The notes: generated by a model from the sequence alone, not told the origin. A DNA stretch of 64,000 nt from Geobacter sp. (GCA_009684515.1 WKKS01000006.1:1-64000); one strand, 5' to 3'; shown: positions 8,788 to 17,528, numbered from the stretch's first letter. Translations and numbers: made by a program.

Positions 8788-9963
8788 ATGACAAAAATAA
8801 CTCTCAATAAAAACGAAGACCGGCGCATCAAGTCCGGCCATCCCTGGGTATTCAGTAACGAAATTCGCGAAGTATCGGGCGAGCGCACTGTTGGAGTTGC
8901 AGCAGAGTTGTATGATGCGGTCGGCGGTTTGATCGGCGTCGGACATTACAATCCCCATTCGCTGATTGCATTCCGGCTGGTTTCACGACAAAGAGAAGAT
9001 ATCGATTCGGTGGAGTTCTTTGAACGGCGCATCGCCGCTGCAATTGCCCATCGGAAGGCTTTGTATCCTGCCATGGATACATATCGTGTTGTCTATGGCG
9101 AGAGCGATTTCTTGCCGGGACTGGTGGTTGACAAATATGCGGACCGCCTCTCGCTGCAGCTGCTTTCAGCCGGGATGGATTGCCGTCGCGAGCAGATTGT
9201 GGAGGCGCTGCGGAGAGTGCTGGCACCGGCCGGAATAATCGCCCGCAACGATGTGGGGGTACGGAGCTTGGAAGGGCTGGGTGAGAAGATTGAACTGTTG
9301 TGGGGCGAGATACCGGAGACTGTTGAGATGGAGGAAAATGGTCTGCGCTTCACCGTCAATCTGAAGGAAGGGCAGAAAACCGGCGGTTTTCTGGATCAGA
9401 AACAGAATCATCTGCTCTTGAACGGAATCTGTGATGGTAAAAGCGTGCTGGACTGTTTCTGCTACACCGGAAGCTGGGCTATTCATGCCGCCTCTTTTGG
9501 AGCAAAATCTGCACTGGGAATTGATATTTCAGCCAGGGCAGTGGTCCAGGCCGCCGGCAATGCCCGGTTGAACAAGGTGCTTGACCGGGTGCGCTTTGAA
9601 GAGTGCGACGCTTTTGAACGGCTCCGCTCGCTGCACCAGGAAGGGGAGCGTTTCGACGTGATTGTGATGGACCCGCCCGCCTTCGTCAAGAGTCGCAGGA
9701 ACATTGCCGAAGCAACCAAAGGCTACCTGACCGTCAACCGCCGGGCATTGGAACTGCTGCAGCCGGGCGGCTACCTGATCACCTGCTCCTGCTCGTACCA
9801 CATGGGTCGCGAAGCGTTCCGCGATATGCTGATCCAGGCTGCCCGTCTGGCAAAGCGCGAGGTGCGGTTGGTGCAAACCTGTTCCCAAGCCCCGGACCAT
9901 CCGGTACTGCTGTCATTTCCAGAGTCGGAATATCTGAAATGTTTTGTGCTGCAGGTGGTGTGA
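8788..9963 (+). CDS. rlmI: 23S rRNA (cytosine-5-)-methyltransferase, RlmI family
   Basis: A 391-residue class I SAM methyltransferase with an N-terminal PUA-like domain (residues 1-75, starting MTKITLNKNEDRRI) and a Rossmann methyltransferase domain. SAM motif I is DCFCYTGSWAIHAASFG; motif IV is VIVMDPPAFVKSRR; the TCSCSYHMG segment holds the late motif with cysteines. RlmI methylates C1962 of 23S rRNA in E. coli. The start at 8788 is preferred because AAGGACG lies just upstream. First gene of the short plus-strand run that continues with the nitroreductase. Confidence 0.92.
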   Translation: MTKITLNKNEDRRIKSGHPWVFSNEIREVSGERTVGVAAELYDAVGGLIGVGHYNPHSLIAFRLVSRQREDIDSVEFFERRIAAAIAHRKALYPAMDTYRVVYGESDFLPGLVVDKYADRLSLQLLSAGMDCRREQIVEALRRVLAPAGIIARNDVGVRSLEGLGEKIELLWGEIPETVEMEENGLRFTVNLKEGQKTGGFLDQKQNHLLLNGICDGKSVLDCFCYTGSWAIHAASFGAKSALGIDISARAVVQAAGNARLNKVLDRVRFEECDAFERLRSLHQEGERFDVIVMDPPAFVKSRRNIAEATKGYLTVNRRALELLQPGGYLITCSCSYHMGREAFRDMLIQAARLAKREVRLVQTCSQAPDHPVLLSFPESEYLKCFVLQVV

Positions 9964-9984
9964 CGTGAAGAAAGGAGTTATCCA

Positions 9985-10569
9985 ATGATCAAAGGAAGTG
10001 AAATACGACATGCCGAGCATCTTGTTGACCATCTTTTTGTGGACCGCTGGTCGCCACGAGCAATGTCTGGCGAAGAAATCCCGGCTGATCAGCTGCTGTC
10101 ACTCTTTGAAGCTGCGCGCTGGGCGCCTTCTTCAATGAACAACCAACCCTGGCGGATGCTGTATGCATCCCGCAGCAGCAATCACTGGCAGTTGTTCTTC
10201 AATTTGCTGGTGGACAGCAACAAAGTCTGGTGCGCCAATGCAGCAGTGTTGGTAGTAGTTGTTTCAAAAACCACCTTCGCTAACGGCAAGCCATGCCGCA
10301 CTCATTCCTATGACAGCGGAGCGGCCTGGATGAGCCTGGCGTTACAGGGAAGTATGCTGGGGTTGGTCGTACATGGAATGCAGGGTTTTGATTATGAGCG
10401 AGCCCGGACCGGGTTGAATATTCCGGATGATTTTCAGGTGGAGGCTATGGCGGCAATCGGGTTGCCGGGTGATCCGGCAAATCTGCCGGAAGTGCTGCAG
10501 GCCAGGGAGATACCCAGTGAGCGGAGACCCCTGGGGCAGACAATATTTGAAGGACCATTCACTCTATGA
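9985..10569 (+). CDS. Nitroreductase-family flavoprotein
   Basis: A 194-residue protein of the FMN-dependent nitroreductase superfamily. The FMN-contacting start of the fold is visible in FEAARWAPSSMNNQPWR (about residues 36-52), and the central GAAWMSLALQGSMLGLVVHGMQGFD and the C-terminal AIGLPGDPANLP follow the family order. It probably reduces nitro groups, quinones or similar acceptors with NAD(P)H; the physiological substrate is unknown. A strong AAAGGAG site precedes the ATG. It lies 21 bases after rlmI and its TGA overlaps the ATG of the phosphatase gene, so all three may be cotranscribed. Confidence 0.88.
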   Translation: MIKGSEIRHAEHLVDHLFVDRWSPRAMSGEEIPADQLLSLFEAARWAPSSMNNQPWRMLYASRSSNHWQLFFNLLVDSNKVWCANAAVLVVVVSKTTFANGKPCRTHSYDSGAAWMSLALQGSMLGLVVHGMQGFDYERARTGLNIPDDFQVEAMAAIGLPGDPANLPEVLQAREIPSERRPLGQTIFEGPFTL

Positions 10570-11255
10570 CTGAACAGTTGACATTGCCCAAACGTACTTT
10601 TGTCATCGGAGATATTCATGGCTGCGCCGCAACCTTGCGTCAGTTGGTGGATGTCGTTATTCATGTTTCACAAAATGACCGACTTTACCTGTTGGGAGAC
10701 CTGATCGATCGCGGGCCGGACAGCAAGGGAGTGCTGGATTTTGTCTTTGAACTTCGGGAACGTGGAGTTGAGGTTAACAGTGTTCGCGGGAATCACGAGG
10801 AAATGTATCTGAAGGGCTGCGGCGATGCTTATTTCATGAAGCTTTGGAGCTCCAACGGCGGTCAGACGACACTTTCCAGTTTTCAGGCTGACGGTCCGGG
10901 CGACATCCCTGGCCGCTACCGTGATCTTATGAGATCTTTCCCGCTTTATATCCTGCTGGATGATTTTGTTCTTGTTCATGCCGGGCTAAATTTCGATCTG
11001 TCGAATCCTTTTGATGACACCAGCGCCATGCTCTGGAGCCGCTCCACTTACGTTGACCGGCAGAAAACAGACGGGCGGCGTCTGATCTGCGGTCACACGC
11101 CGGTTTCCCGCGATCAGCTGGAAGCTTCTTTGAACAACAACAAAATCATGCTGGACAATGGCTGCGTCTTCGGCGGACGACCCGATATGGGCTGTCTGGC
11201 CGCGCTGGAACTGGAGAACATGATGGCTTATTACCAGGAAAACATTGACAGTTAG
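10566..11255 (+). CDS. Metallophosphoesterase (PPP-type serine/threonine phosphatase)
   Basis: A 229-residue calcineurin-like phosphatase with the ordered metal-binding motifs GDIHG (residues 15-19), GDLIDRG (44-50) and RGNHE (74-78), then LVHAG and ICGHTPV. This is the bacteriophage lambda / PrpA type protein phosphatase layout. It may act on phosphoproteins or on Ap4A-like nucleotides; the motifs do not settle this. The ATG overlaps the nitroreductase stop (ATGA). It converges with the DUF4139 gene, with only 7 bases between stops and no clear terminator. Confidence 0.9.
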   Translation: MTEQLTLPKRTFVIGDIHGCAATLRQLVDVVIHVSQNDRLYLLGDLIDRGPDSKGVLDFVFELRERGVEVNSVRGNHEEMYLKGCGDAYFMKLWSSNGGQTTLSSFQADGPGDIPGRYRDLMRSFPLYILLDDFVLVHAGLNFDLSNPFDDTSAMLWSRSTYVDRQKTDGRRLICGHTPVSRDQLEASLNNNKIMLDNGCVFGGRPDMGCLAALELENMMAYYQENIDS

Positions 11256-11262
11256 CTCGCCG

Positions 11263-12918
11263 TCACAATCCGGAAACTTCCCGTTCCTTCGGATATTCCA
11301 CGACAATCCCGAAAGTCAGCCCTTTCTTCTCACCCGCTTGCAGTGATGTTTTCCAAACTACTGTGCCGTCGTTTTTGATCTCATCCGGCTTGATGGATGG
11401 CTCATCCAGCGATACCCTGATTTCCGCGTCGGAGGAGAGCGGCAGCTGGTCAAGCAGGGTCAGCGCCAGCTGCTCTTTGCGGTAGTTGGCCAGTTGGATG
11501 CGATAACGGTACTCGACACGGTTTTTCCCAAAGATTCCCGCCTCGCGCCGCTGCTTCAGTTCTTCTCGTTTGACGGTCAGCTGATCGTCCGTACCGAAAA
11601 ACAGGTCAAACTTTTCTCCGGCGGCAACTTTTTTCAGTTGCGAACTGCCGGTGTAACTGTTGCCGGCAAAGATATTTATTTTGCCGGGCAGGAGCGGGTA
11701 GGCGGCCCGATTGACGATTTCCGACTTTAGAAATACATATTGGGAAAGTTTTGGGACTGCCAGATATTCAATGCTGACCGGCAGTTGTTCAATGGCGATA
11801 ATGCTGCTGTGGCGGGTACCGTCAGAAGGTATCTCCACTGCCTGAGGAATATGGAAAACTACCGAAGATTGCTCTTCGCTGATGCGTGCCGTTGCAAAGT
11901 TGGCCGGACTGTCTGCTGGAGCATCTTCCATCCCGGCCAAATCCATTGGAAGCTGAGCTATTTTGGCTCTGGAAGGTGCTGGAGACGCCGCATACATCTC
12001 GGACCGAAAAGCCGGTTGGGGTCGGTAAAAAGATATCTGCCACGGCTGCAATTCCGGCGGCGCGCCTCCCTGAGAGGGGCGGGCGGTGGAGAGGGTCAGA
12101 TCGACATTGTTCCACTCCTCCCCGGTTTGTTGCCAGACCATTGCCCGGTAGGTCAGATCGGCCGTTTTGGTGTCGGCCGCCAGGCGCACATCATAAGCCG
12201 GTTCCCAGCTTGCCCGCGGAGTGATTGAGGTAAGTTCAAGAGTCAGGCTCCCTTCGCTGGAAACCTCCACCGCAACCTCAACGGATTTAACCTCTTTACG
12301 ACCCGAACCGGTTTCCTGGTCCCGCTGACGGTGGAGTGCGTCGATCTTGTCCTTGATGTTTCTTTTTTCAAGATCTAATTCACGGAATTGTTCATCGGCT
12401 TTGGTTACTCCCGCTCCGACAAAGCTGGAGGCCTCCTGCAGTCCTGCTGAAGTGGGACGGCCGATGGCCAGTTCTTTGGATATACGTTCGCCCCAGGCTA
12501 CGCGGATCGATTCAAGAAAGGCTTTTTGAGAAGAAATGCCAGCTTTTTTGGCATCCAAGGCACCCGAACGCCGCTCCAATCCTTGAATTTCCTCATCCAG
12601 CTCTTTGACCCGCTTTTCGCCACTATGCTCCAGGAAGCTCCGTTTGATCTCCAGTCCCGAGATGGTTGCCGCTGCGGTTCCCTTTCCCTCGACCCGTACC
12701 GAATCATCCAGTATGAGCGTTGGAAGGGGCTCAAAGGTGATCAGATAACTACCAGCTTTAAGGTTAAATGAAGCACTGCGGGTGCTCATGGCTCTGTCGC
12801 TGTAAACCGTAACTGTCTTGATGCGGGCGGCTGCCGGTATCCGTTTCAGATCGGCGGATATGGCCAAAGCCGGAAGTTGCAGAAGTATCAACAGGAAAAA
12901 TAAACGCTGGATCTTCAT
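11263..12918 (-). CDS. Secreted DUF4139 / mucoidy-inhibitor A-like protein
   Basis: This 551-residue protein has a signal peptide (MKIQRLFFLLILLQLPALA), an N-terminal DUF4140-like beta domain (about residues 30-120), a coiled-coil segment (about 95-195) and the large C-terminal DUF4139 beta-rich domain. Its signature region RASWEPAYDVRL and STARPSQGGAPPELQPW is visible. Proteins of this group (MuiA family) are periplasmic or surface proteins of unknown biochemical role. The start at 12918 follows GAGGAGGGG. It lies 29 bases after the RRM gene and probably shares its transcript. Confidence 0.85.
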   Translation of the reverse strand: MKIQRLFFLLILLQLPALAISADLKRIPAAARIKTVTVYSDRAMSTRSASFNLKAGSYLITFEPLPTLILDDSVRVEGKGTAAATISGLEIKRSFLEHSGEKRVKELDEEIQGLERRSGALDAKKAGISSQKAFLESIRVAWGERISKELAIGRPTSAGLQEASSFVGAGVTKADEQFRELDLEKRNIKDKIDALHRQRDQETGSGRKEVKSVEVAVEVSSEGSLTLELTSITPRASWEPAYDVRLAADTKTADLTYRAMVWQQTGEEWNNVDLTLSTARPSQGGAPPELQPWQISFYRPQPAFRSEMYAASPAPSRAKIAQLPMDLAGMEDAPADSPANFATARISEEQSSVVFHIPQAVEIPSDGTRHSSIIAIEQLPVSIEYLAVPKLSQYVFLKSEIVNRAAYPLLPGKINIFAGNSYTGSSQLKKVAAGEKFDLFFGTDDQLTVKREELKQRREAGIFGKNRVEYRYRIQLANYRKEQLALTLLDQLPLSSDAEIRVSLDEPSIKPDEIKNDGTVVWKTSLQAGEKKGLTFGIVVEYPKEREVSGL

Positions 12919-12947
12919 GGCGATTCCCCTCCTCAATCAACGGTACT

Positions 12948-13568
12948 TTATTTGCGACCCTTTGAGGAAGTGCGCGGCCCATCGCCGGTTTTTCTGGCGG
13001 AGACCGGCCTTCCGCTTTTGGCGGGGCGGGCTGTTCCTGCTGTACGCTCACCCCCCCCTTCTGCGGAATCTTTTGCTGCTGATGGTCGTCCCGGTCTGGC
13101 AGACTCTTTGGCGGCAGCCGGTCGACCGTAGCGAGCTGACTCTTTGGCCGCGGAGGAACGCCCTGATTTCGGGGTTTCTTTGGCAGTTGCCGGTCGTTTG
13201 CTCTTTGAGGAGCTTCTCGCTCCGGCCGGCCGGTCTTTGGCCGCGGAGTCATTACCCGCTGCTGCCCGTGCGGCGCCGGTTGGCTTTCTTCGCACAGCGG
13301 CGGATTTGGCCGGTCGTTCATTCTGCGGTTTGGCAATGCTGACGACGATGCAACGGTCGATCAGATAAGTGCCATCCAGGGTCTCGACGACCTCATCAAG
13401 ATTGACCTCGGACAGCATCCGCACATACCCGCAACGCTTGAACTCGCCGGTACTCTGGTCAACAATCAGGTGCACCGATGTGACCGGACCCATCAACGAA
13501 AAAAGTTTGCGCAGGTCGTCTTCGGTGGCCTGTTCTGAAATATGTCCTACGTATAATTCCTTAGCCAT
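12948..13568 (-). CDS. RRM-domain RNA-binding protein with basic repetitive tail
   Basis: A 206-residue protein. Residues 3-80 form an RNA recognition motif with RNP2 LYVGHI and RNP1 KRCGYVRM (in RNP1 one of the usual aromatic positions is Cys). The rest is a low-complexity Lys/Arg/Ser/Ala/Pro tail containing three 12-residue repeats (129-164) and a partial fourth. Bacterial RRM proteins of this size often respond to cold or bind mRNA; the long tail is unusual and may add non-specific RNA affinity. The start at 13568 follows AAAGGGA. It sits 19 bases after the SDR gene and 29 before the DUF4139 gene. Confidence 0.88.
   Translation of the reverse strand: MAKELYVGHISEQATEDDLRKLFSLMGPVTSVHLIVDQSTGEFKRCGYVRMLSEVNLDEVVETLDGTYLIDRCIVVSIAKPQNERPAKSAAVRRKPTGAARAAAGNDSAAKDRPAGARSSSKSKRPATAKETPKSGRSSAAKESARYGRPAAAKESARPGRPSAAKDSAEGGGERTAGTARPAKSGRPVSARKTGDGPRTSSKGRK
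13077..13184 (-). repeat. Three 36-bp in-frame repeats in the RRM protein tail
   Basis: Residues 129-140, 141-152 and 153-164 read AKETPKSGRSSA, AKESARYGRPAA and AKESARPGRPSA, each encoded by 36 bases. A partial copy (AKDSAE) follows. The period is a multiple of three, so copy-number change would keep the reading frame. Such tracts often vary between strains. Confidence 0.7.
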
Positions 13569-13587
13569 AATAGTTCCCTTTGTGTTG

Positions 13588-14352
13588 TTATTTCTGCTTC
13601 CTGTTGATTGCGAACGGGCCCCATGACTGATCAATTGACATCAATTCCAGCGTGTTGACGTTGACATGCGGCGGTTGGCTGACAATCCAGCGGACCGTCT
13701 CTGCGATGTCTTCGGCTGTCAATGGATCGGTCCCCTGATAAACGCCGGCTGCCTGTTCGTCATTGCCTTTGAAGCGGACCTTGGAAAACTCGGTTTCGGC
13801 CATGCCGGGCTGGATGCAGCTGACCCGCACTTTCGTTCCGAGCAGGTCCGTCCGCAGATTGCGCGAAAACTGGGTTACAAAGGCCTTGGTTCCCCCGTAG
13901 ACATTGCCGCCCGGATAGGGCCAGTCTCCGGCTGTCGAACTTATGTTGACAATGTGGCCCCGGTTGCGTTCCACCATTCCAGGGAGGATAAAACGGGTAC
14001 AGTACATCAAACCCTTGATGTTGGTGTCAACCATCGTTTCCCAATCGTCCAGATCCGCCCGCTGGGCCGGTTCCAGTCCCAGAGCCAGGCCGGCGTTGTT
14101 GATCAGTACGTCGACGGAACGAAAACGCTCCGGCAGAGACTCTATCGCACCCTGCACCGCCTCGCGGTCTCTGACATCCAGCGGGATTATATGCACATCC
14201 GCCGTGCCAGCGAACTCTTCCTGCAGTCGCAGGAGCGGATCCACGCGGCGCGCGGTCAATATCAACCGGTTGCCGTTTATGGCGAAGATGCGGGCACAGG
14301 CCGCGCCAAAGCCGGCCGATGCTCCGGTTATCAAGATGGTTTTGTTCTCCAT
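13588..14352 (-). CDS. Short-chain dehydrogenase (YdfG-like)
   Basis: A classical 254-residue SDR. The nucleotide-binding motif is TGASAGFGAACAR (residues 9-21), with NNAG at 85-88 and the catalytic Ser139, Tyr152 and Lys156 (in VYGGTKAF). The WPYPGGNVYGGTKAFV segment resembles the NADP-dependent 3-hydroxy acid dehydrogenase / serine dehydrogenase YdfG group. The natural substrate is not determined. ATG at 14352 follows AGGAGG; the upstream in-frame ATG lacks such a site. It sits between the RluA gene and the RRM gene. Confidence 0.9.
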   Translation of the reverse strand: MENKTILITGASAGFGAACARIFAINGNRLILTARRVDPLLRLQEEFAGTADVHIIPLDVRDREAVQGAIESLPERFRSVDVLINNAGLALGLEPAQRADLDDWETMVDTNIKGLMYCTRFILPGMVERNRGHIVNISSTAGDWPYPGGNVYGGTKAFVTQFSRNLRTDLLGTKVRVSCIQPGMAETEFSKVRFKGNDEQAAGVYQGTDPLTAEDIAETVRWIVSQPPHVNVNTLELMSIDQSWGPFAINRKQK

Positions 14353-14399
14353 TTCGCAACCTCCTAATCTTGTCACTGTTGTAACTGGAACTTTATCAG

Positions 14400-15284
14400 C
14401 TATAACTTCAAAAGCGAGTCAATTTCGGCCATTATCTGCTCCGCATCAATTCCACGCCGCTTGCAGAGACCAAGCAATTCCTCCGGAATCGGCGCACAGA
14501 TTGTCAGTGGCCCGGCTTCCGGTCTGATCAGGATGGTTCGGAATGAATGCAGGGCAAAGCCGGACAATTCGGGCAAATCTCCGCCGCCATAGCGTTTGTC
14601 AGCTATAACCGGATGTCCGGTCATCGAAAGGTGGCGACGGATCTGGTGCATGCGTCCGCTGATCGGCGTGACCGCCAGAAGCGAGCAATTTTCTCCACGT
14701 AGTACGGTCTGGAAACGTGTCTCGGACTCTTTGTCATCCAATGGTTCAGATATTATACCACTGTCATCCGTATCTCCTTCAACCAGCGCCAAATAAAGTT
14801 TGTCCAGGCCGCTTTCCTTGACCTGGCGGCCGTAGATACCGGCTGAACTGGAACTCTTGGCCAGAATGACTGTGCCTGAGGTGCCGCGGTCCAAGCGGTT
14901 GACCGGATACAGTTTGCACGGGGTGCCACGACCGGTCATGTACGTCTGTCCGGTTTCGACCAGGTTTTCCTCCAGTTCGGCGGTGCGGTGCATCGGCAGT
15001 CCGGAGGGTTTGTTGATGACGGCAATCTGGTCGTCTTCGTAAAGAAGGTCCAGTTCCGGTCTGGCGTTAGTGATATAGCCGGTGCTGGCGCCGCTTTCCT
15101 TGAGGGTAACGGTGTCATTCAGGGCAAGCATCGTGTCTGAATGAACAACAGCGCCATTCAATTTGGCGGCGCCCCCCTTGATCAGTTTACGGGAATAGCC
15201 TGCAGGCGAAGTCGGCATCAGAGTCCTTAAAAAACTCTCCAGCCGACGGCAATGGTCGTGGTGGGAAATATTATAGGTCAGCAT
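14400..15284 (-). CDS. RluA-family RNA pseudouridine synthase
   Basis: A 294-residue protein with an N-terminal S4-like RNA-binding segment (about residues 10-62) and the pseudouridine synthase domain. The catalytic Asp132 lies in NRLDRGTSGTVILAK; upstream VINKPSGLPMHR and downstream SGRMHQIRRHLSMTGHPVIADKRYG are family signatures. It converts uridine to pseudouridine in rRNA or tRNA; the RluA family covers several targets (RluA, RluC, RluD, TruC) and the specific one cannot be read from the sequence. It is followed by the SDR gene after 47 bases. Confidence 0.93.
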   Translation of the reverse strand: MLTYNISHHDHCRRLESFLRTLMPTSPAGYSRKLIKGGAAKLNGAVVHSDTMLALNDTVTLKESGASTGYITNARPELDLLYEDDQIAVINKPSGLPMHRTAELEENLVETGQTYMTGRGTPCKLYPVNRLDRGTSGTVILAKSSSSAGIYGRQVKESGLDKLYLALVEGDTDDSGIISEPLDDKESETRFQTVLRGENCSLLAVTPISGRMHQIRRHLSMTGHPVIADKRYGGGDLPELSGFALHSFRTILIRPEAGPLTICAPIPEELLGLCKRRGIDAEQIMAEIDSLLKL

Positions 15285-15302
15285 GATTTTAGTCGGGGTG
15301 GA

Positions 15303-15500
15303 TCAGGCGGCTGTTATTCCGCGATCACGCATCAGATGTTTGAGTGAGCGGTCGTAACTTTTTTCGCCGGCAGGGGTGAACATGCAACCGGTGGCTTCGC
15401 CGCGTTCGCGGTGAAAGGCGACACATTGGCAGCAGTTGCCCCGGCGGGAGCAGGTGGTGTAGGTACATTTGCAGTTTTCACCGGTTCTGGTACACGTCAT
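15303..15500 (-). CDS. Small Cys-rich DUF6485-like protein
   Basis: A 65-residue protein starting MTCTRTGENCKCTYTTC, with eight cysteines (residues 3, 10, 12, 17, 23, 24, 26, 39) in its first 40 residues and a HR-E-GC element, followed by a charged helical tail. The pattern matches the DUF6485 family of small, probably zinc- or iron-sulfur-binding proteins of unknown role. The start at 15500 begins 1 base past the DUF1385 stop and fits the family length. In-frame ATGs at 15521 and 15554 lie inside the DUF1385 gene and would add unlikely residues. No clear ribosome binding site is visible, so coupled translation is likely. Confidence 0.75.
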   Translation of the reverse strand: MTCTRTGENCKCTYTTCSRRGNCCQCVAFHRERGEATGCMFTPAGEKSYDRSLKHLMRDRGITAA

Positions 15501-15501
15501 G

Positions 15502-16431
15502 TTAAACGACCAGTCGGTCATCTTTGTAGCCGGCGTTAAGTTCGAGAGCTTCATTCATTGATCGGATAGCCACTTCCAGCTGGCTGTCATCCGGTTCTCT
15601 GGTCGTCAGGCGCTGCAGGCCAAGACCGGGGGCAATCACCATTTTTACCAGAGGATGATTGTCGTGAGTTGCGCTCCACTTCAGGAATTCGTAGGAGATG
15701 CCGGCAATCATCGGCAGCAGGAACACCCGTGAACCGGCTTTGAGATAAAACGGCCAGAGTTTGGGGATCAGGGAGAATACGGCGATGCTGACCAGCATGA
15801 CGATCAGCAGAAAACTGGTGCCGCAGCGCGGATGGAGGCGGCTGTAACCGCGAACATTTTCGATGGTCAGTTCGTCACCGGCCTCGAAGGCAAAGATCGA
15901 TTTGTGCTCGGCGCCATGGTATTGAAAAACCCGCTGAATGTCTTCCATGCGTGAAATCGCCCAGATATACACCAGAAACACAATGACCCGAATTACACCG
16001 TCCACCAGATTGAAGATGATGTTGTTGTCACCAATAACCGGAGTCATCAGTTTTGTCATGTAGAGCGGGAACAGGAAAAACAGGCAGATTCCGAATCCGA
16101 AGGCCACCGTCATTGTGCCGGCCATGGCCCAGGAGGAGAGTTCCCCGCCACCTTCCTTGACCCCTTCTTTGTCCTTTTCTTCTTCAGTCATCGCTTCGTT
16201 GGCCGAAAAGTTGAGGGCCTTGATGCCGATGATCAGTGAAGTGAAAAGTGCTACCGCACCACGGATAATTGGAAGTTTTACGATTGGAAAACGTTCGGAC
16301 AGCGGAATGGACAGCTCTTTTTTGACTACAATTTCTCCGTCTGGGCGGCGAACCGCAATTGCAACTGCACGCGGGGCACGCATCATAACACCCTCAATAA
16401 CCGCCTGTCCGCCGACATGTATCTTATCCAT
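15502..16431 (-). CDS. DUF1385-family membrane protein
   Basis: A 309-residue protein starting MDKIHVGGQAVIEGVMMRAP, the conserved DUF1385 N-terminus. About five hydrophobic segments follow, with the conserved cytoplasmic motifs FQYHGAEHKSIFAFEAG and HPRCGTSFLLIV between them. The family is widespread next to rpmE / prfA / prmC; its biochemical role is not established. A charged insertion (EEEKDKEGVKEGG, about residues 82-94) lies before the first long hydrophobic run. AAAGGAA precedes the ATG. Context: downstream of thyX and upstream of the small Cys-rich gene. Confidence 0.92.
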   Translation of the reverse strand: MDKIHVGGQAVIEGVMMRAPRAVAIAVRRPDGEIVVKKELSIPLSERFPIVKLPIIRGAVALFTSLIIGIKALNFSANEAMTEEEKDKEGVKEGGGELSSWAMAGTMTVAFGFGICLFFLFPLYMTKLMTPVIGDNNIIFNLVDGVIRVIVFLVYIWAISRMEDIQRVFQYHGAEHKSIFAFEAGDELTIENVRGYSRLHPRCGTSFLLIVMLVSIAVFSLIPKLWPFYLKAGSRVFLLPMIAGISYEFLKWSATHDNHPLVKMVIAPGLGLQRLTTREPDDSQLEVAIRSMNEALELNAGYKDDRLVV

Positions 16432-16492
16432 GGATTCCTTTCATTGTGGCAACTTTCAAAATTGCACTGATGGCGACAATGCAGCTCCGCCG

Positions 16493-17188
16493 TTACCCCA
16501 GGTTCTTGTAAAAGTCACGCACTTCCTGAGCCTGTCCGCAACAGAACTTGCCTTCAGGACAAGGGCCGCCAACGCATCCGGGACCTGCTTCGCGGAAGAT
16601 GACCGGAGCAACCTGCTTCACCAGCCGCAACATATCGACACTCATCTGACGGATCTCCCACTGGGCCCTCTGGCAGCAGCGCAGGGCGAAAAAGTGCAGC
16701 AGTTCGCGGGCGTTCATGGTCATAATGATTTTGGTCTCTGTGGCGTTGGGGAGGATGTAGCGTGCGTCTTCAGCCGGTATTCCCATCTCAACAAGTTGTG
16801 CATAAGCCTTGTGGACGGTCTCGGACATGAAAGCAAAAATCTGACGCGCCTCCGGGTTTTCAGAGATTGTATCCGGCATGATGGAGGTGAACTGATCCTT
16901 GTGAGACACATAACGCTGGGATTGCTGCGAGAATGAGGCGATACGGTGCCGAACCAGTTGGTGCGTGGTAACCCTCGAGATGCCTTCGATGCCGAAGGTA
17001 AAGGAGGCATGCTCCAACACCGAGTGGTGCCCCAGAGACATTATTTTGTCCAGAAAGGCTTCAATGTCGGTGTCGGCCAGCTTTTCACGAAGGTCGTTGA
17101 TGGAAGTCGGCGAGTAGCACAGTCTGGCTGCTAAGGCCACGGTGCGTTCAGGGTTGGGAGTGTGTTCGATCAAAGTGACGTTGTTCAT
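16493..17188 (-). CDS. thyX: Flavin-dependent thymidylate synthase
   Basis: A 231-residue ThyX, which makes dTMP from dUMP using FAD, NAD(P)H and methylene-tetrahydrofolate. The diagnostic RHRX7S motif is RHRIASFSQQS (residues 80-90), with a second half-site in ILPNATETKIIMTMNARELLHF (two overlapping parts) and a conserved LRCCQRAQWEIR segment. The C-terminus carries a Cys-rich tail (GPGCVGGPCPEGKFCCGQ) beyond the core fold; Cys-rich tails occur in some homologues and might bind metal. A 139-base gap with the rpmE terminator lies upstream, so thyX probably starts its own transcript. Confidence 0.96.
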   Translation of the reverse strand: MNNVTLIEHTPNPERTVALAARLCYSPTSINDLREKLADTDIEAFLDKIMSLGHHSVLEHASFTFGIEGISRVTTHQLVRHRIASFSQQSQRYVSHKDQFTSIMPDTISENPEARQIFAFMSETVHKAYAQLVEMGIPAEDARYILPNATETKIIMTMNARELLHFFALRCCQRAQWEIRQMSVDMLRLVKQVAPVIFREAGPGCVGGPCPEGKFCCGQAQEVRDFYKNLG

Positions 17189-17270
17189 AGTGCCCCGGCG
17201 CGAGCCATTTCAGGGAAAACTTTGTATCGTTCTGAATCTGGAACGCTCTGGATTTAGAGTGTGATGGTGC

Positions 17271-17305
17271 AAAAAAAGGGGATTTGCCTGGCGACAAACC
17301 CCCTT
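17271..17305 (-). terminator. Rho-independent terminator after rpmE
   Basis: On the minus strand an AAGGGGGTTTG / CAAATCCCCTT stem (one mismatch) with an 8-base loop is followed by seven Ts at 17271-17277. It starts about 22 bases after the rpmE stop and separates rpmE from thyX. Confidence 0.8.
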
Positions 17306-17327
17306 AGTGTGTCTTCGCAACGGCTTA

Positions 17328-17528
17328 TCAGACTTGGCCGTAACGCTTTTTGAAACGCTCAACACGACCGGCGGTGTCAATCAGTTTCTGTTTGCCGGTG
17401 TAAAACGGATGGCAGGCCGAACAGATTTCGGTGCTGATCTCTTTTTTTGTGGAACGTGTCAGGAAAGTGTTTCCGCAAATGCAGCTAACGGTTACCTCGG
17501 AATACAGTGGGTGAATACCTTCTTTCAT
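17328..17528 (-). CDS. rpmE: 50S ribosomal protein L31
   Basis: A 66-residue L31 starting [16 protein letters not shown]. It keeps the four zinc-binding cysteines C16, C18, C36 and C39 (SCICG and ICSACH), so it is the zinc-containing C+ type. The C-terminal [12 protein letters not shown] is the standard L31 end. An AGGAGG site precedes the ATG. It lies 101 bases downstream of rho with its own promoter candidate and ends at a strong terminator. Confidence 0.98.
   Translation of the reverse strand: MKEGIHPLYSEVTVSCICGNTFLTRSTKKEISTEICSACHPFYTGKQKLIDTAGRVERFKKRYGQV

Noticed and set aside
11256..11262. A terminator between the convergent phosphatase and DUF4139 genes
   Set aside because: Only 7 bases separate the stops and no stem with a T tract is visible.
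13021..13320. Possible CRISPR-like or satellite repeats
   Set aside because: The periodic sequence is a coding repeat in the RRM protein tail (36-bp, in frame, no spacers).
17189..17270. A riboswitch or structured RNA before thyX
   Set aside because: After assigning the rpmE terminator (17271-17305) the remaining bases show no conserved aptamer-like pattern that I can recognise.
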